From contig CAXTEJ010000056.1 in NCBI GenBank assembly GCA_964243295.1, positions 1-21,262 on the forward strand: DNA of 21,262 bases, in the 5' to 3' direction. The position numbers and the translations under genes were made by a program. Position 1 is the stretch's first letter, and every line of letters begins with the position of its first letter. Positions 1 to 8,570 of this stretch are shown here, in pieces. The notes under the pieces are model-generated. The model was not told the origin of the DNA. It worked only from the letters and a program-made list of their open reading frames with translations, and did no database searches. This stretch comes from CAXTEJ01 sp964243295 (GTDB lineage Bacteria > Actinomycetota > Actinomycetes > Actinomycetales > Angustibacteraceae).

Positions 1-20
1 GGCTGGGCGGCGGCGGTGGC

Positions 21-3000
21 GTGCTGCCCGCAGGGGGGACGCGCACCCGCCCGGCCGGCGCCAGCCCGGCCGGGCTCGCCGCGACGCCGACCCCGCCGCC
101 CGCGACCACCGCGACGCCGACGCCCCGGGTCCGCCGGGCGCCGTCGGCGGTCGAGATCGCGGCGGCGCTCGGCCAGCCGCGACCGACCGACGAGCAGCAG
201 GCCGTCGTCGAGGCGCCGCTCGGGCCGCTGCTCGTGGTCGCCGGCGCGGGCTCGGGCAAGACCGAGACGATGGCATCTCGCGTGGTGTACCTGGTCGCCG
301 GTGGCCAGGTGCTGCCGCAGGAGGTGCTGGGGCTGACGTTCACGCGCAAGGCGGCGGCCGAGCTGTCCGAGCGCATCCGCCGCCGGCTGCGGATGCTGCG
401 CGGTACGGGTCTGTGGGCGCCGCTGCCGGTGGCGCCCGACGGCACCATGGCTGGAATCACCGATGGCAGCACCGACGACACCACCGGTGAGGTGACGGTC
501 TCGACCTACCACGCCTTCGCCGGCCGGCTCGTGCGCGAGCACGGCCTGCGGCTCGGCGTCGAACCGCACTCCCGCCTGCTCTCCGAGGCCGCCGCCTGGC
601 AGCTGGCGAGCGAGGTCGTCGAGCGGTGGGGCGGCGACATGTCGTCGGTCGAGTCCGCGGTGTCGACGGTCACCGCGGCCGTCCTCGACCTCGCGGGCGA
701 GTGCGCCGAGCACCTCGTTCCCGTGGGCGACGTCGACGACTGGCTCGCCGACCGCATCGCCGCGCTCGACCTGCTTCCCTACGGCGGCAAGGCGAAGGGA
801 TCGGGCGGCCAGCGCGCGGAGGTGCGCAAGCTGGTGCGAAGGCTCGGCGCCCGGCGGCAGATCCTCCCCATCGTCAGCGCCTTCCAGCAGGCCAAGCGCG
901 ACCGCGACAGCGTCGACTTCGGCGACCAGGTGGCCTTCGCCGCCCGGCTCGCGCAGACGGTGCCGTCGCTCGTCGCCGCGGAGCGGGCGGCGGCCAGAGC
1001 CGTTCTGCTGGACGAGTTCCAGGACACCAGCCACGCTCAGCTGATGATGCTCCAGGCGCTCTACGGCGACGGTCACGCCGTCACCGCGGTCGGCGACCCG
1101 CACCAGTCGATCTACGGCTGGCGAGGCGCCAGCGCGGGCACGCTGCTGCGGTTCCGTGACCGCTTCCGCGGATCGGACGGCGCGCCCGCGCCGGTGCTGA
1201 GCCTCGCGACCAGCTGGCGCAACGACGTCGCCGTGCTGGAGGCGGCCAACACCGTGGCCCAGCCGTTGACGGGGCGCTCGACCGTCCCGGTCGAGCGGCT
1301 GGCGGCGCGGCCGGGCGCCGGCCCTGGGCGGGTCGTCGTGCGCGCGTACGAGACGGTCGAGGACGAGGCGGCCGCCGTGGCCGCCGAGCTGGCGGGGGTG
1401 TGGTGGCGTGGCGGTTCTCGGTCGGGCGTGACGGCTGCGGTGCTGTGCCGCAAGCGTTCCCAGTTCACGGTGCTCGAGACCGCGCTGAAGGACCGCGGTC
1501 TGCCGGTCGAGGTCGTCGGACTCGGCGGGCTGCTCAGCAAGCCGGAGGTCGCGGACGTGCTCGCGGCGCTCCACGTCGTGCACGACCCCAGCCGCGGCGA
1601 CCGGCTGATGCGGCTGCTCACCGGCGCCATGATGCGGATCGGGCCGCGCGACCTGGTCGCGCTCGGTGCGTGGTCACGCGACCTGCACCGCCGCCGTGTC
1701 GCCCAGGCGAGCCACGCATCCGCACGGAGCGCCGGGCCTGGGGTGGACGAATCCGTTGCGGCACAAGGTGACCAGCACGCCGCGACGGTGGTCATCGCCG
1801 ACGTCGTCGACGAGAGCAGCCTCGTCGAGGCGCTCGACGAGCTGCCGGCCGACGACTGGGCCGACCCCCTCGGTCGCAGCCTGTCGCCGCAGGCCCGCAC
1901 GCGGCTGACCCGGCTCGCGCTCATCCTGCAGCAGCTGCGCCGCCGCACCGGGCTGTCGCTGCCCGACCTCGTCGTCGAGACCGAGCGGGCGCTGCTGGTC
2001 GACGTCGAGGTGGCGAGCCGACCCGGCGTGCGTCCCGCTGCCGCGAGGGCCCAGCTCGACGCGCTGGCCCAGGTGGCGGAGGACTTCCAGGCGAGTGCCG
2101 AACGGCCGACGGTCGGGGCGTTCCTCTCGTGGCTGGAGGCGGCCGCCGACAAGGAGCGTGGCCTCGAGCCCGGTGAGGTCGAGGTCGACACCGACGCCGT
2201 GCAGCTGATGACGGTGCACGCCGCCAAGGGGCTCGAGTGGGACGTCGTCGCGGTGCCGGGCCTCGTCGAGGGCACGTTCCCAGCCCACAGCAGCCGGGCG
2301 TCCTGCGTCGACGGTGCCTGGCGGCTGAGCGAGGTGAAGGACGCCGGGTGGCTGGGTGACCTCGGCTCACTGCCGCACGCCCTGCGCGGCGACGCCGACG
2401 GGCTGCCCAACGTCCGGTGGTCGGCCGCCACCGACCAGAGGGAGCTGGAGGTCGAGCTCGAGGACTTCAAGTCCCGCGGCGGCGACCACGAGCTCGCCGA
2501 GGAGCGGCGCCTCGCGTACGTCGCGGTCACCCGCGCCCGTGAGCAGCTGCTGCTGACCAGCCACGTGTGGGGCGACGCCTCGACGCCGCGACTGCGGTCG
2601 CGATTCCTCGACGAGCTGCTCCACGGCCTGGCCAGCAGCGCCGGCGAGCGCTCCGGCCGCGGGGGCACCCCCGGCCTGCAGCCAGGCCTGACGGCTGGGC
2701 CCGAGGTGCCCATGCCCGAGGAGGGCTCGCCGAACCCGCGCACGCTCTCGCCGCGCACGCAGCCCTGGCCGCTCGACCCGCTCGGCGCCCGGCGCGCCCA
2801 CGTCGAGGCGGGGGCAGCACGCGTCGCGGCCGCGATGTTGTCGCCGCACCCGCCGCACGCTGCGTCAGGAACCGCCGGGATCGGGGGGCCCGACACCCTG
2901 TTCGGCGCCCGCTGGCTCGCCGGCGCCTCGCCCGCCTCGTCCGCCGGCTCGTCGCCCGGCGGGCGCGGCATGTCCGCCGAAAGCGCGTCCGCTGGCGCGT

Positions 3001-3815
3001 CGGACACGTCCGCCGACACCGCGGCCGTGGCGCGCGCCGGCGCGTCGGACACGTCCGCCGACACCGCGCCCGCCGCGCGCGCCGGCGGGCCCACGGCCGC
3101 CGAGCGCGCGCAGCGGTGGGCGTGGGAGGTCGACGTGCTGCTGGCCGAGCGCGACCGCGGCCGCGACCGCGAGGTGACCGCCGCGCTGCCCTCCCACCTG
3201 TCGGCGTCGCGACTGGTGCAGCTGGCGCGAGACCCGCAGGCGCTGGCGCTCGACGTCCGCCGCCCGGTACCCCGCGAGCCGGTGCCGCAGGTGCGACGCG
3301 GCACCGCGTTCCACGCGTGGGTGGAGCGACAGCTCGGCGCGGCGGCGATGGTCGACGTCACCGAGCTGCCCGGGGCCGCCGACGATGGTGCCGCTGCTGA
3401 CACCGAACTGGCTGCACTGCAACGGACCTGGCTCGCGAGCGAGTGGTCCGGTCGTGACGTCGTGGCCGTCGAGGCGACCGTCGAGACGCCCGTCGACGGA
3501 ACCGTGGTGCGGTGCCGGGTCGACGCGGTGCTGGCCCGCCCCGGCACCGCTGCCGACCGTGCCGACGGCGCGGACGGCGGCGTCGACGTCGTCGACTGGA
3601 AGACCGGCCGGCCGCCGACAGGCCCCGACGCCGCGGCGGGCGCGGTGCAGCTGGCCGTCTACCGGCTCGCGTGGTCGCGGCTGCGGAGAACGCCGCTCGA
3701 GCAGGTTGGCGCCGCGTTCTTCTACGCCTCGACGGGCGAGACGGTACGGCCGGTCGACCTGCTCGACGAGGCCGGGCTGGTGCGGCTGCTGCGCGGGGTC
3801 GACAGCGTGGCGTGA
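21..3815 (+). CDS. adnB: AdnB-like ATP-dependent helicase-nuclease (may begin before the window)
   Basis: This is a UvrD/Rep-type (SF1A) helicase with a C-terminal RecB-like nuclease, as in AdnB of the actinobacterial AdnAB motor that resects double-strand breaks. Numbered from the GTG at 21: Q motif near 55-60, Walker A GAGSGKT at 75-81, Walker B DEFQDT from D331/E332, the GDPHQSIYGWRG motif near 358-369, VHAAKGLEWD near 730, and VAVTRARE near 833-842. The nuclease core shows H1098, D1168, D1192-x-K1194 and a QLAVY motif. AdnB and not AdnA is inferred from the GAGSGKTETM helicase start. At 1264 residues it is longer than the roughly 1100 of mycobacterial AdnB; the excess is a Pro/Ala/Thr-rich N-terminus (about 40 residues) and a Ser/Ala-rich linker before the nuclease. 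The frame stays open to the left edge and no good ribosome site precedes GTG 21, so the true start may lie upstream. Confidence 0.9.
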   Translation: MLPAGGTRTRPAGASPAGLAATPTPPPATTATPTPRVRRAPSAVEIAAALGQPRPTDEQQAVVEAPLGPLLVVAGAGSGKTETMASRVVYLVAGGQVLPQEVLGLTFTRKAAAELSERIRRRLRMLRGTGLWAPLPVAPDGTMAGITDGSTDDTTGEVTVSTYHAFAGRLVREHGLRLGVEPHSRLLSEAAAWQLASEVVERWGGDMSSVESAVSTVTAAVLDLAGECAEHLVPVGDVDDWLADRIAALDLLPYGGKAKGSGGQRAEVRKLVRRLGARRQILPIVSAFQQAKRDRDSVDFGDQVAFAARLAQTVPSLVAAERAAARAVLLDEFQDTSHAQLMMLQALYGDGHAVTAVGDPHQSIYGWRGASAGTLLRFRDRFRGSDGAPAPVLSLATSWRNDVAVLEAANTVAQPLTGRSTVPVERLAARPGAGPGRVVVRAYETVEDEAAAVAAELAGVWWRGGSRSGVTAAVLCRKRSQFTVLETALKDRGLPVEVVGLGGLLSKPEVADVLAALHVVHDPSRGDRLMRLLTGAMMRIGPRDLVALGAWSRDLHRRRVAQASHASARSAGPGVDESVAAQGDQHAATVVIADVVDESSLVEALDELPADDWADPLGRSLSPQARTRLTRLALILQQLRRRTGLSLPDLVVETERALLVDVEVASRPGVRPAAARAQLDALAQVAEDFQASAERPTVGAFLSWLEAAADKERGLEPGEVEVDTDAVQLMTVHAAKGLEWDVVAVPGLVEGTFPAHSSRASCVDGAWRLSEVKDAGWLGDLGSLPHALRGDADGLPNVRWSAATDQRELEVELEDFKSRGGDHELAEERRLAYVAVTRAREQLLLTSHVWGDASTPRLRSRFLDELLHGLASSAGERSGRGGTPGLQPGLTAGPEVPMPEEGSPNPRTLSPRTQPWPLDPLGARRAHVEAGAARVAAAMLSPHPPHAASGTAGIGGPDTLFGARWLAGASPASSAGSSPGGRGMSAESASAGASDTSADTAAVARAGASDTSADTAPAARAGGPTAAERAQRWAWEVDVLLAERDRGRDREVTAALPSHLSASRLVQLARDPQALALDVRRPVPREPVPQVRRGTAFHAWVERQLGAAAMVDVTELPGAADDGAAADTELAALQRTWLASEWSGRDVVAVEATVETPVDGTVVRCRVDAVLARPGTAADRADGADGGVDVVDWKTGRPPTGPDAAAGAVQLAVYRLAWSRLRRTPLEQVGAAFFYASTGETVRPVDLLDEAGLVRLLRGVDSVA
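2991..3080 (+). repeat. 45-bp tandem duplication inside adnB linker
   Basis: Two adjacent 45-bp units (2991-3035 and 3036-3080) encode the 15-residue repeats AGASDTSADTAAVAR and AGASDTSADTAPAAR. Thirty bases (2994-3023 and 3039-3068) are identical. The unit is a multiple of three, so the frame is kept. It lies in the low-complexity linker between the helicase core and the nuclease domain, where length change should be tolerated. Confidence 0.9.
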
Positions 3816-3823
3816 TGGCGGGC

Positions 3824-3839
3824 GTGGCGCCGGCGCCAC
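3824..3839. repeat. Perfect 16-bp palindrome in the adnB-oleA gap
   Basis: GTGGCGCCGGCGCCAC is a perfect palindrome starting nine bases after the adnB stop and about 115 bases before the oleA start. It could be a hairpin closing the adnB transcript or an operator for the ole operon. There is no T-run after it, and GC-rich palindromes arise easily in this background. A TACCGT hexamer at 3873-3878 could be an oleA -10 element, but I see no convincing -35. Confidence 0.35.
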
Positions 3840-3954
3840 ACCCTCGATGCGCGGGTGGTGCTGTCGACCGCGTACCGTCGAGTGGCCCGCGGCGTGCCGG
3901 ACGTGGTGGGCTATGCCGCGGAGCGGATCGGCTCCCGGTGGCGAGAGGATGTTG

Positions 3955-4977
3955 ATGAGCGGCAACGCGGTCTACCGCCCGACGAACACGGCGGTCCTGT
4001 CGGTCTGCGCGATCGACGGGCCGGTGGTCGTCACGTCCACCGAGATGGACGCCCGCCTCGCCGACACGCTGCGGCGGGTCGGGCTGCGCACGGGGCTGCT
4101 CGAGTCCCTCGCCGGCATCCGCGAGCGACGCTGGTGGAGCGAGGGCGTCACCTTCGCCGACGGCGCCGCGATGGCCGGAGCCAAGGCGCTCGCCGACTGT
4201 GGCATCGACCCCTCCCGCATCGGGCTCATGATCAACACCTCGGTCAGCCGCGCCCACCTCGAGCCGTCGACGGCCGTGGGCGTGCACCACGCGATCGGGC
4301 TGCCGACGTCCTGCCAGAACTTCGACGTCACCAACGCCTGCCTCGGTTTCGTCAACGGCATGCAGCTCGCCAGCGCCATGATCGACACCGGCCAGATCGA
4401 CTACGCCCTCGTCGTCAACGGCGAGGACGCACGCACCATCCACGAGGCGACCATCGAGCGCCTCAACCGGCCCGAGACCACCCAGGCCGAGGTCATGGCG
4501 CAGTTCGCGTCGCTCACCCTGGGCTCCGGTGCCGCGGCGATGGTGCTCGGTCGCGCCGACCTGCACCCCGAGGGTCACCGCGTCCTCGGGGGCGTCACCC
4601 GCGCCGCCACGATGCACCACGAGCTGTGCGTCGGCGACGTCGCCGACATGCGCACCGACACCAAGGGTCTGCTCGACGCCGGTCTCGACCTCATCGAGAC
4701 GTTGTGGACCGACGCCGCCCGCGAGTTCGACTGGTCGGGCATGGACGCCTACGTCATCCACCAGATCTCCTCGGTGCACACCGCTGGCATGTGCAAGCGC
4801 ACCGGCATCGACCCCGAGCGCGTGCCGAAGACCTTCCCGGTGCGCGGCAACATCGGGCCCGCGTCGGTGCCGACCACCCTCGCCGCGGCGGCCGAGTGGC
4901 TCGAGCCGGGGCACCGCGTGCTGCTCATGGGCATCGGCTCGGGGCTCAACGCCGCGTGCCTCGAGCTCGCCTGGTGA
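3955..4977 (+). CDS. oleA: OleA, long-chain acyl-CoA Claisen condensing enzyme
   Basis: A thiolase-fold (FabH-like) protein of 340 residues that matches OleA, which joins two fatty acyl-CoAs head to head to a 2-alkyl-3-ketoacid, the first step of long-chain olefin synthesis. The catalytic cysteine is C129 in NACLGF, with H269 (VIHQIS) and N299 (GNIGPA) completing the triad. E103 sits exactly 26 residues before the cysteine, the same spacing as the dimer-crossing catalytic glutamate (E117/C143) of Xanthomonas OleA, which separates it from ordinary FabH. The ATG at 3955 is preferred over the one at 3949 because GAGAGG at 3942-3947 is then seven bases upstream. It is first in the ole operon; the oleBC start follows 25 bases after its stop. 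Family assignment is by recognition of sequence and context. Confidence 0.92.
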   Translation: MSGNAVYRPTNTAVLSVCAIDGPVVVTSTEMDARLADTLRRVGLRTGLLESLAGIRERRWWSEGVTFADGAAMAGAKALADCGIDPSRIGLMINTSVSRAHLEPSTAVGVHHAIGLPTSCQNFDVTNACLGFVNGMQLASAMIDTGQIDYALVVNGEDARTIHEATIERLNRPETTQAEVMAQFASLTLGSGAAAMVLGRADLHPEGHRVLGGVTRAATMHHELCVGDVADMRTDTKGLLDAGLDLIETLWTDAAREFDWSGMDAYVIHQISSVHTAGMCKRTGIDPERVPKTFPVRGNIGPASVPTTLAAAAEWLEPGHRVLLMGIGSGLNAACLELAW

Positions 4978-5002
4978 CCCGCGCCCGCTCCCGGCCGCGC
5001 AC

Positions 5003-7525
5003 GTGCAGGTGACCGAGGGCGGCGCCCGCCTGCCACCGCAGGTGCTGCCGGGCCTCGACCCCGCGTGGTCGCGCCTGGTCCGGGTCGCCGACGCCACCGG
5101 CGTCGAGCGCACCTGGCACCTGCTCGACACCGCACCCACGGCAGGCGCCGACACCCCGACCCTGCTGTGCGTGCACGGCAACCCGACCTGGTCCTACCTG
5201 TGGCGGCGGCTCGCGGCGGTGGCCCCGGCCGGCTGGCGGGTCCTCGCCGTCGATCAGCTCGGCATGGGCTGGTCGCAGCGACTGGACGCACCGCGCACCT
5301 ACGCCGAGCGGATCGACGACCTCGGCCGCCTCACCGCTGCCCTCGGCGTCACCGGCTCGGTGGTCACCGTGGCCCACGACTGGGGCGGCCCCATCTCGCT
5401 GGGCTGGGCGCTGGCCCACCGCGACCAGCTGCGTGGCGTCGTCCTCACCAACACCGCTGTGCACCAGCCGCGGTCCTCACCCGGGCCGCTCGCGATCCGC
5501 ACCGCCCACCTGCCGGGCGTGCGCCAGGTCGCCTGCGTGCGCACCCCCGTCTTCGTGCGCGCCACGACCGCCCTGTCGCGTCCCGCGCTGCCGGCCGACG
5601 TGCGCGACGCCTTCGCGGCGCCCTACGCCAGCGCCGCGCGCCGCGGCGCGGTCGGCGACTTCGTGGCCGACATCCCGTTCGCGACCCACCACCCCAGCCA
5701 CCCGGCGCTCGACGCCGTCGCCGAGGGGCTGCGCACCCTGACCGCCCCGGTTCTGCTGCTGTGGGGCCCGCGCGACCCGGTCTTCGGCGAGGCCCACCTG
5801 CGTGACCTGCGCGAGCGGCTTCCCCACGCGCAGCTGCACCGCTACGAGGGCGCCTCGCACCTGGTCACCGAGGACGCGCCCCGCTACGCCGACGACCTCG
5901 TCGACTGGCTGGCCGACCTCGACGTCCCGGCGCCCCCGGCGGATGCCCCATCCGCGCCCACCGGCCGCCCGCTGTGGGCCGAGATCGACGAGCGCCGGTC
6001 GGACGACGGCCCCGCGGTGGTCGAGGTCGGCGGCGTGAGCGTCAGCTGGGCGCAGCTGCACCACCGCGTGACCGCCGCCGCTGCCGCCCTGGTGCGTGCC
6101 GGCGTCCGGCCGGGCGACCGGGTCGCGATGCTGGTGCCGCCGTCGGCCGAGCTGACCGCCGCCGTCTACGCCGTCTGGCGCGCGGGCGCCACCATCGTGG
6201 TCGCCGACCAGGGGCTCGGCCTCGCGGGCATGGGCCGCGCGCTGCGCGGCGCGAGCGTCGACCACATCATCGGCAGCGCCAGGGGCCTGGCCGCCGCTCG
6301 GCTGATGCGGTTGCCGGGCACCCGCTTCGGGGTGGGCGGCGCGATGGTCGGCGCCGACCACCGGCTCGACCGGGTGGCGCCGGCGAACGCCACCGAGCTG
6401 CCCGGCCCCGATGCGGACGCGCTCGCCGCGGTCGTCTTCACCTCCGGCGCCACCGGCCCCGCCAAGGGCGTGGCCTACCGCCACCGCCAGGTGCAGGCGC
6501 AGGTCGCCCTGATCCGCCGCACCTATGACCTCGGTCGCGGCGACGCGCTCGTGGCCGCCTTCGCGCCCTTCTCCCTCTACGGCCCGGCGCTCGGCGTCGC
6601 CTCGGCCGTGCCCGACGTCGACGTCACCCGCCCCGGCACGCTGACGGCGGCGGCGCTCGGCGATGCGGCCACCGCCGTGGGGGCCACGGTCGTGTTCGCC
6701 TCGCCGGCGTCACTGCGCAACGTGGTCGCGACCGCCGACGAGACGACCTCCTCGCAGCGGGCAGCGCTCGCGCGCGTCCGGCTGCTCATGTCAGCGGGCG
6801 CGCCCGTGCCGGTGCGGCTGCTGCGCGAGGTCGGCCGCGTCCTGCCCGCCGCCGCCGCCCACACGCCGTACGGCATGACCGAGGCGCTGCCCGTCACCGA
6901 CGTCTCGCTCGACGAGCTCGTGGCCGCGGGGGACGGTGACGGCGTCTGCGTCGGCCGTCCGCTGCCCGGTGTCGACGTCCGGGTCAGCGCGCTGTCGGCG
7001 TCCGGGGTGGCGGACGGCCCGCTGAGCGAGGCTGCCGGCCTCACCGGCGAGGTCTGCGTGCGCGCCGCGCACGTCAAGGACCACTACGACGCGCTGTGGG
7101 CCACCCAGCGCGCGAGCGCGCGCGACGCCGGCTGGCACCGCACCGGCGACGTCGGCCACCTCGACACCCACGGTCGGCTGTGGATCGAGGGCCGGCTGCA
7201 GCACGTCGTCACCACCGCCGCCGGCCCGCTGACGCCGGTGGGCGTCGAGCAGCGCGTCGAGGGGCTGGACGACGTCACCGCGGCCGCGGTGGTCGGCTGC
7301 GGGCCCGCGGGCGGTCAGGTCGTCGTCGCCGTGGTCGTCCCCGGTCAGGCGCAGCGAGGGCCGGTGGCCGACGTCCGGCTGACCGACGCGGTGCGGGCGG
7401 CGGCCGGCGCCGAGGTGGCGGCCGTGCTGGTGCGCGACGCGCTGCCGGTCGACATCCGCCACCAGTCCAAGGTCGACCGCGGACAGCTGGCCCGCTGGGC
7501 CGACGAGGTGCTGGCCGGCCGATGA
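5003..7525 (+). CDS. oleBC: OleBC fusion: beta-lactone decarboxylase plus beta-lactone synthetase
   Basis: One 840-residue protein carries two olefin-pathway enzymes. Residues 1-300 are a haloalkane-dehalogenase-like alpha/beta hydrolase (OleB): HGNPTW oxyanion region at 58-63, nucleophile D126 in AHDWGG, probable acid D258 (RDPVFG) and H286 in GASHL. OleB expels CO2 from a cis-beta-lactone to give a cis-alkene. After a Pro/Ala-rich linker (about 305-325) comes an AMP-ligase-type OleC domain: P-loop TSGATGPAKG at 480-489, YGMTE at 623-627, D716 in RTGDVGHLD, and K823 in HQSKVDR. OleC closes the beta-hydroxy acid to the beta-lactone using ATP. OleBC fusions are known in actinobacteria such as Micrococcus; proteobacteria carry separate genes. 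Start is uncertain between GTG 5003 and GTG 5009; neither has a clear ribosome site. Its stop overlaps the oleD start (ATGA). Confidence 0.92.
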   Translation: MQVTEGGARLPPQVLPGLDPAWSRLVRVADATGVERTWHLLDTAPTAGADTPTLLCVHGNPTWSYLWRRLAAVAPAGWRVLAVDQLGMGWSQRLDAPRTYAERIDDLGRLTAALGVTGSVVTVAHDWGGPISLGWALAHRDQLRGVVLTNTAVHQPRSSPGPLAIRTAHLPGVRQVACVRTPVFVRATTALSRPALPADVRDAFAAPYASAARRGAVGDFVADIPFATHHPSHPALDAVAEGLRTLTAPVLLLWGPRDPVFGEAHLRDLRERLPHAQLHRYEGASHLVTEDAPRYADDLVDWLADLDVPAPPADAPSAPTGRPLWAEIDERRSDDGPAVVEVGGVSVSWAQLHHRVTAAAAALVRAGVRPGDRVAMLVPPSAELTAAVYAVWRAGATIVVADQGLGLAGMGRALRGASVDHIIGSARGLAAARLMRLPGTRFGVGGAMVGADHRLDRVAPANATELPGPDADALAAVVFTSGATGPAKGVAYRHRQVQAQVALIRRTYDLGRGDALVAAFAPFSLYGPALGVASAVPDVDVTRPGTLTAAALGDAATAVGATVVFASPASLRNVVATADETTSSQRAALARVRLLMSAGAPVPVRLLREVGRVLPAAAAHTPYGMTEALPVTDVSLDELVAAGDGDGVCVGRPLPGVDVRVSALSASGVADGPLSEAAGLTGEVCVRAAHVKDHYDALWATQRASARDAGWHRTGDVGHLDTHGRLWIEGRLQHVVTTAAGPLTPVGVEQRVEGLDDVTAAAVVGCGPAGGQVVVAVVVPGQAQRGPVADVRLTDAVRAAAGAEVAAVLVRDALPVDIRHQSKVDRGQLARWADEVLAGR

Positions 7526-8481
7526 GGGTGCTGGTCACCGGTGCGAGCGGCATGCTCGGCCGCGGTGTGGCATCGGCGCTCGCCGAGGGCGGGCACGAGG
7601 TCAGCGTGCTGCAGCGGCGCCCGTCGGGCCTTGCCTGCCGCGAGGTGCTGGCCGACGTCACGGACGACGCCGCCGTGTGCCGCGCGCTCACGGGGCACCA
7701 GGCGGTGGTGCACTGCGCCGCCAAGGTCGACGTCGTCGGGCCGTGGGCCGAGTACGAGCGCGCCAACGTGGTCGGCACCCGCACGGTGATCGACGCCTGC
7801 CGCCGCCAGGGCGTGCAGCGGCTGGTGCACGTGTCGAGTCCGTCGGTCGCCCACGCCGGCAGCGCGCTGGTCGGCGTCGGCGCCGAGCCGGCCGACCCGG
7901 CAGCCGCGCGTGGCCGCTACGCCCGGTCGAAGGCCGTCGCTGAGCTCGAGGCGCTCGCCGCCGACGGCCCCGAGCTGTCGGTGGTCGCCGTCCGGCCCCA
8001 CCTGGTGTGGGGGCCGGGCGACACCCAGCTCGTCGAGCGGGTCGTGCAGCGCGCCCGCGCCGGCCGCCTGGTGCTCGTCGGGCCCGGCGGTGCGCTGATC
8101 GACACGACGTACGTCGACAACGCCGTCGACGCCCTGGTCGCCGCGGTCACCGCACCGGTGCACGGCGAGGCGCTCGTCGTCTCGAACGGCGAGCCGCGGC
8201 CCGTCGCGGACCTCCTCGCCCGCATCTGCGCCGCCGCCGGCGTGCCCGGGCCGACCCGCCGCGTGCCGCTGCCCGTCGCCGCGGCCGCCGGGTCGCTCGT
8301 CGAGGCCGTGTGGGAGCGCCGCGGGCGCCGCGACACCCCGCCGCTCACCCGGTTCCTCGCCGAGCAGCTCGGCACCGCTCACTGGTTCGACCAGCGCCGC
8401 ACCCGCGAGGCCCTGGGCTGGACGCCGCGCACCAGCCTCGACGCGGGCTTCGCCCAGCTCGCCGCCTGGTACGCCCGCTGA
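7522..8481 (+). CDS. oleD: OleD, NAD(P)H-dependent 2-alkyl-3-oxoalkanoate reductase
   Basis: A 319-residue extended short-chain dehydrogenase of the kind that reduces the OleA product, a 2-alkyl-3-ketoacid, to the 3-hydroxy acid used by OleC. The N-terminal Rossmann motif is GASGMLG at 8-14. The catalytic set is S105/S106 in HVSSPS and Y133-x3-K137 in YARSK. The start ATG at 7522 overlaps the oleBC stop as ATGA, so the two are probably translationally coupled. This completes the pathway: OleA, OleD, then OleC and OleB in the fusion. The family also includes sterol dehydrogenase/epimerase-like enzymes; the operon context makes OleD the clear reading. About 90 bases without a gene follow before gabP. 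Confidence 0.92.
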   Translation: MRVLVTGASGMLGRGVASALAEGGHEVSVLQRRPSGLACREVLADVTDDAAVCRALTGHQAVVHCAAKVDVVGPWAEYERANVVGTRTVIDACRRQGVQRLVHVSSPSVAHAGSALVGVGAEPADPAAARGRYARSKAVAELEALAADGPELSVVAVRPHLVWGPGDTQLVERVVQRARAGRLVLVGPGGALIDTTYVDNAVDALVAAVTAPVHGEALVVSNGEPRPVADLLARICAAAGVPGPTRRVPLPVAAAAGSLVEAVWERRGRRDTPPLTRFLAEQLGTAHWFDQRRTREALGWTPRTSLDAGFAQLAAWYAR

Positions 8482-8532
8482 CCGGCCGGCGGCTCGCGGA
8501 TCGCCGACCCCCCACTGGTCCCATTCGGGCGC

Positions 8533-8538
8533 TAGTGT
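8533..8538 (+). promoter_or_regulatory. Possible -10 element for gabP
   Basis: TAGTGT fits the actinobacterial -10 pattern TAnnnT and lies 32 bases before the gabP ATG, which would place the transcript start near 8545. No recognisable -35 is found 16-18 bases upstream, so support is weak. If real, gabP is transcribed separately from the ole operon. Confidence 0.3.
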
Positions 8539-8570
8539 CCGCATCTGGCCGCGGCGAGAGGGAGCAGCAG

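Noticed and set aside
1112..3547. A minus-strand open frame of about 811 codons opposite adnB
   Set aside because: Composition is Ser/Ala/Arg-rich without any recognisable motif, and the plus strand carries intact helicase and nuclease motifs throughout.
4529..5002. An upstream extension of the oleBC frame into oleA
   Set aside because: The extension is a frame shadow of oleA; the alpha/beta hydrolase domain begins after the oleA stop.
7096..7521. An upstream extension of the oleD frame into oleBC
   Set aside because: The extension is Arg/Gly-rich shadow sequence. ATG 7522 with the ATGA overlap begins exactly at the Rossmann motif.
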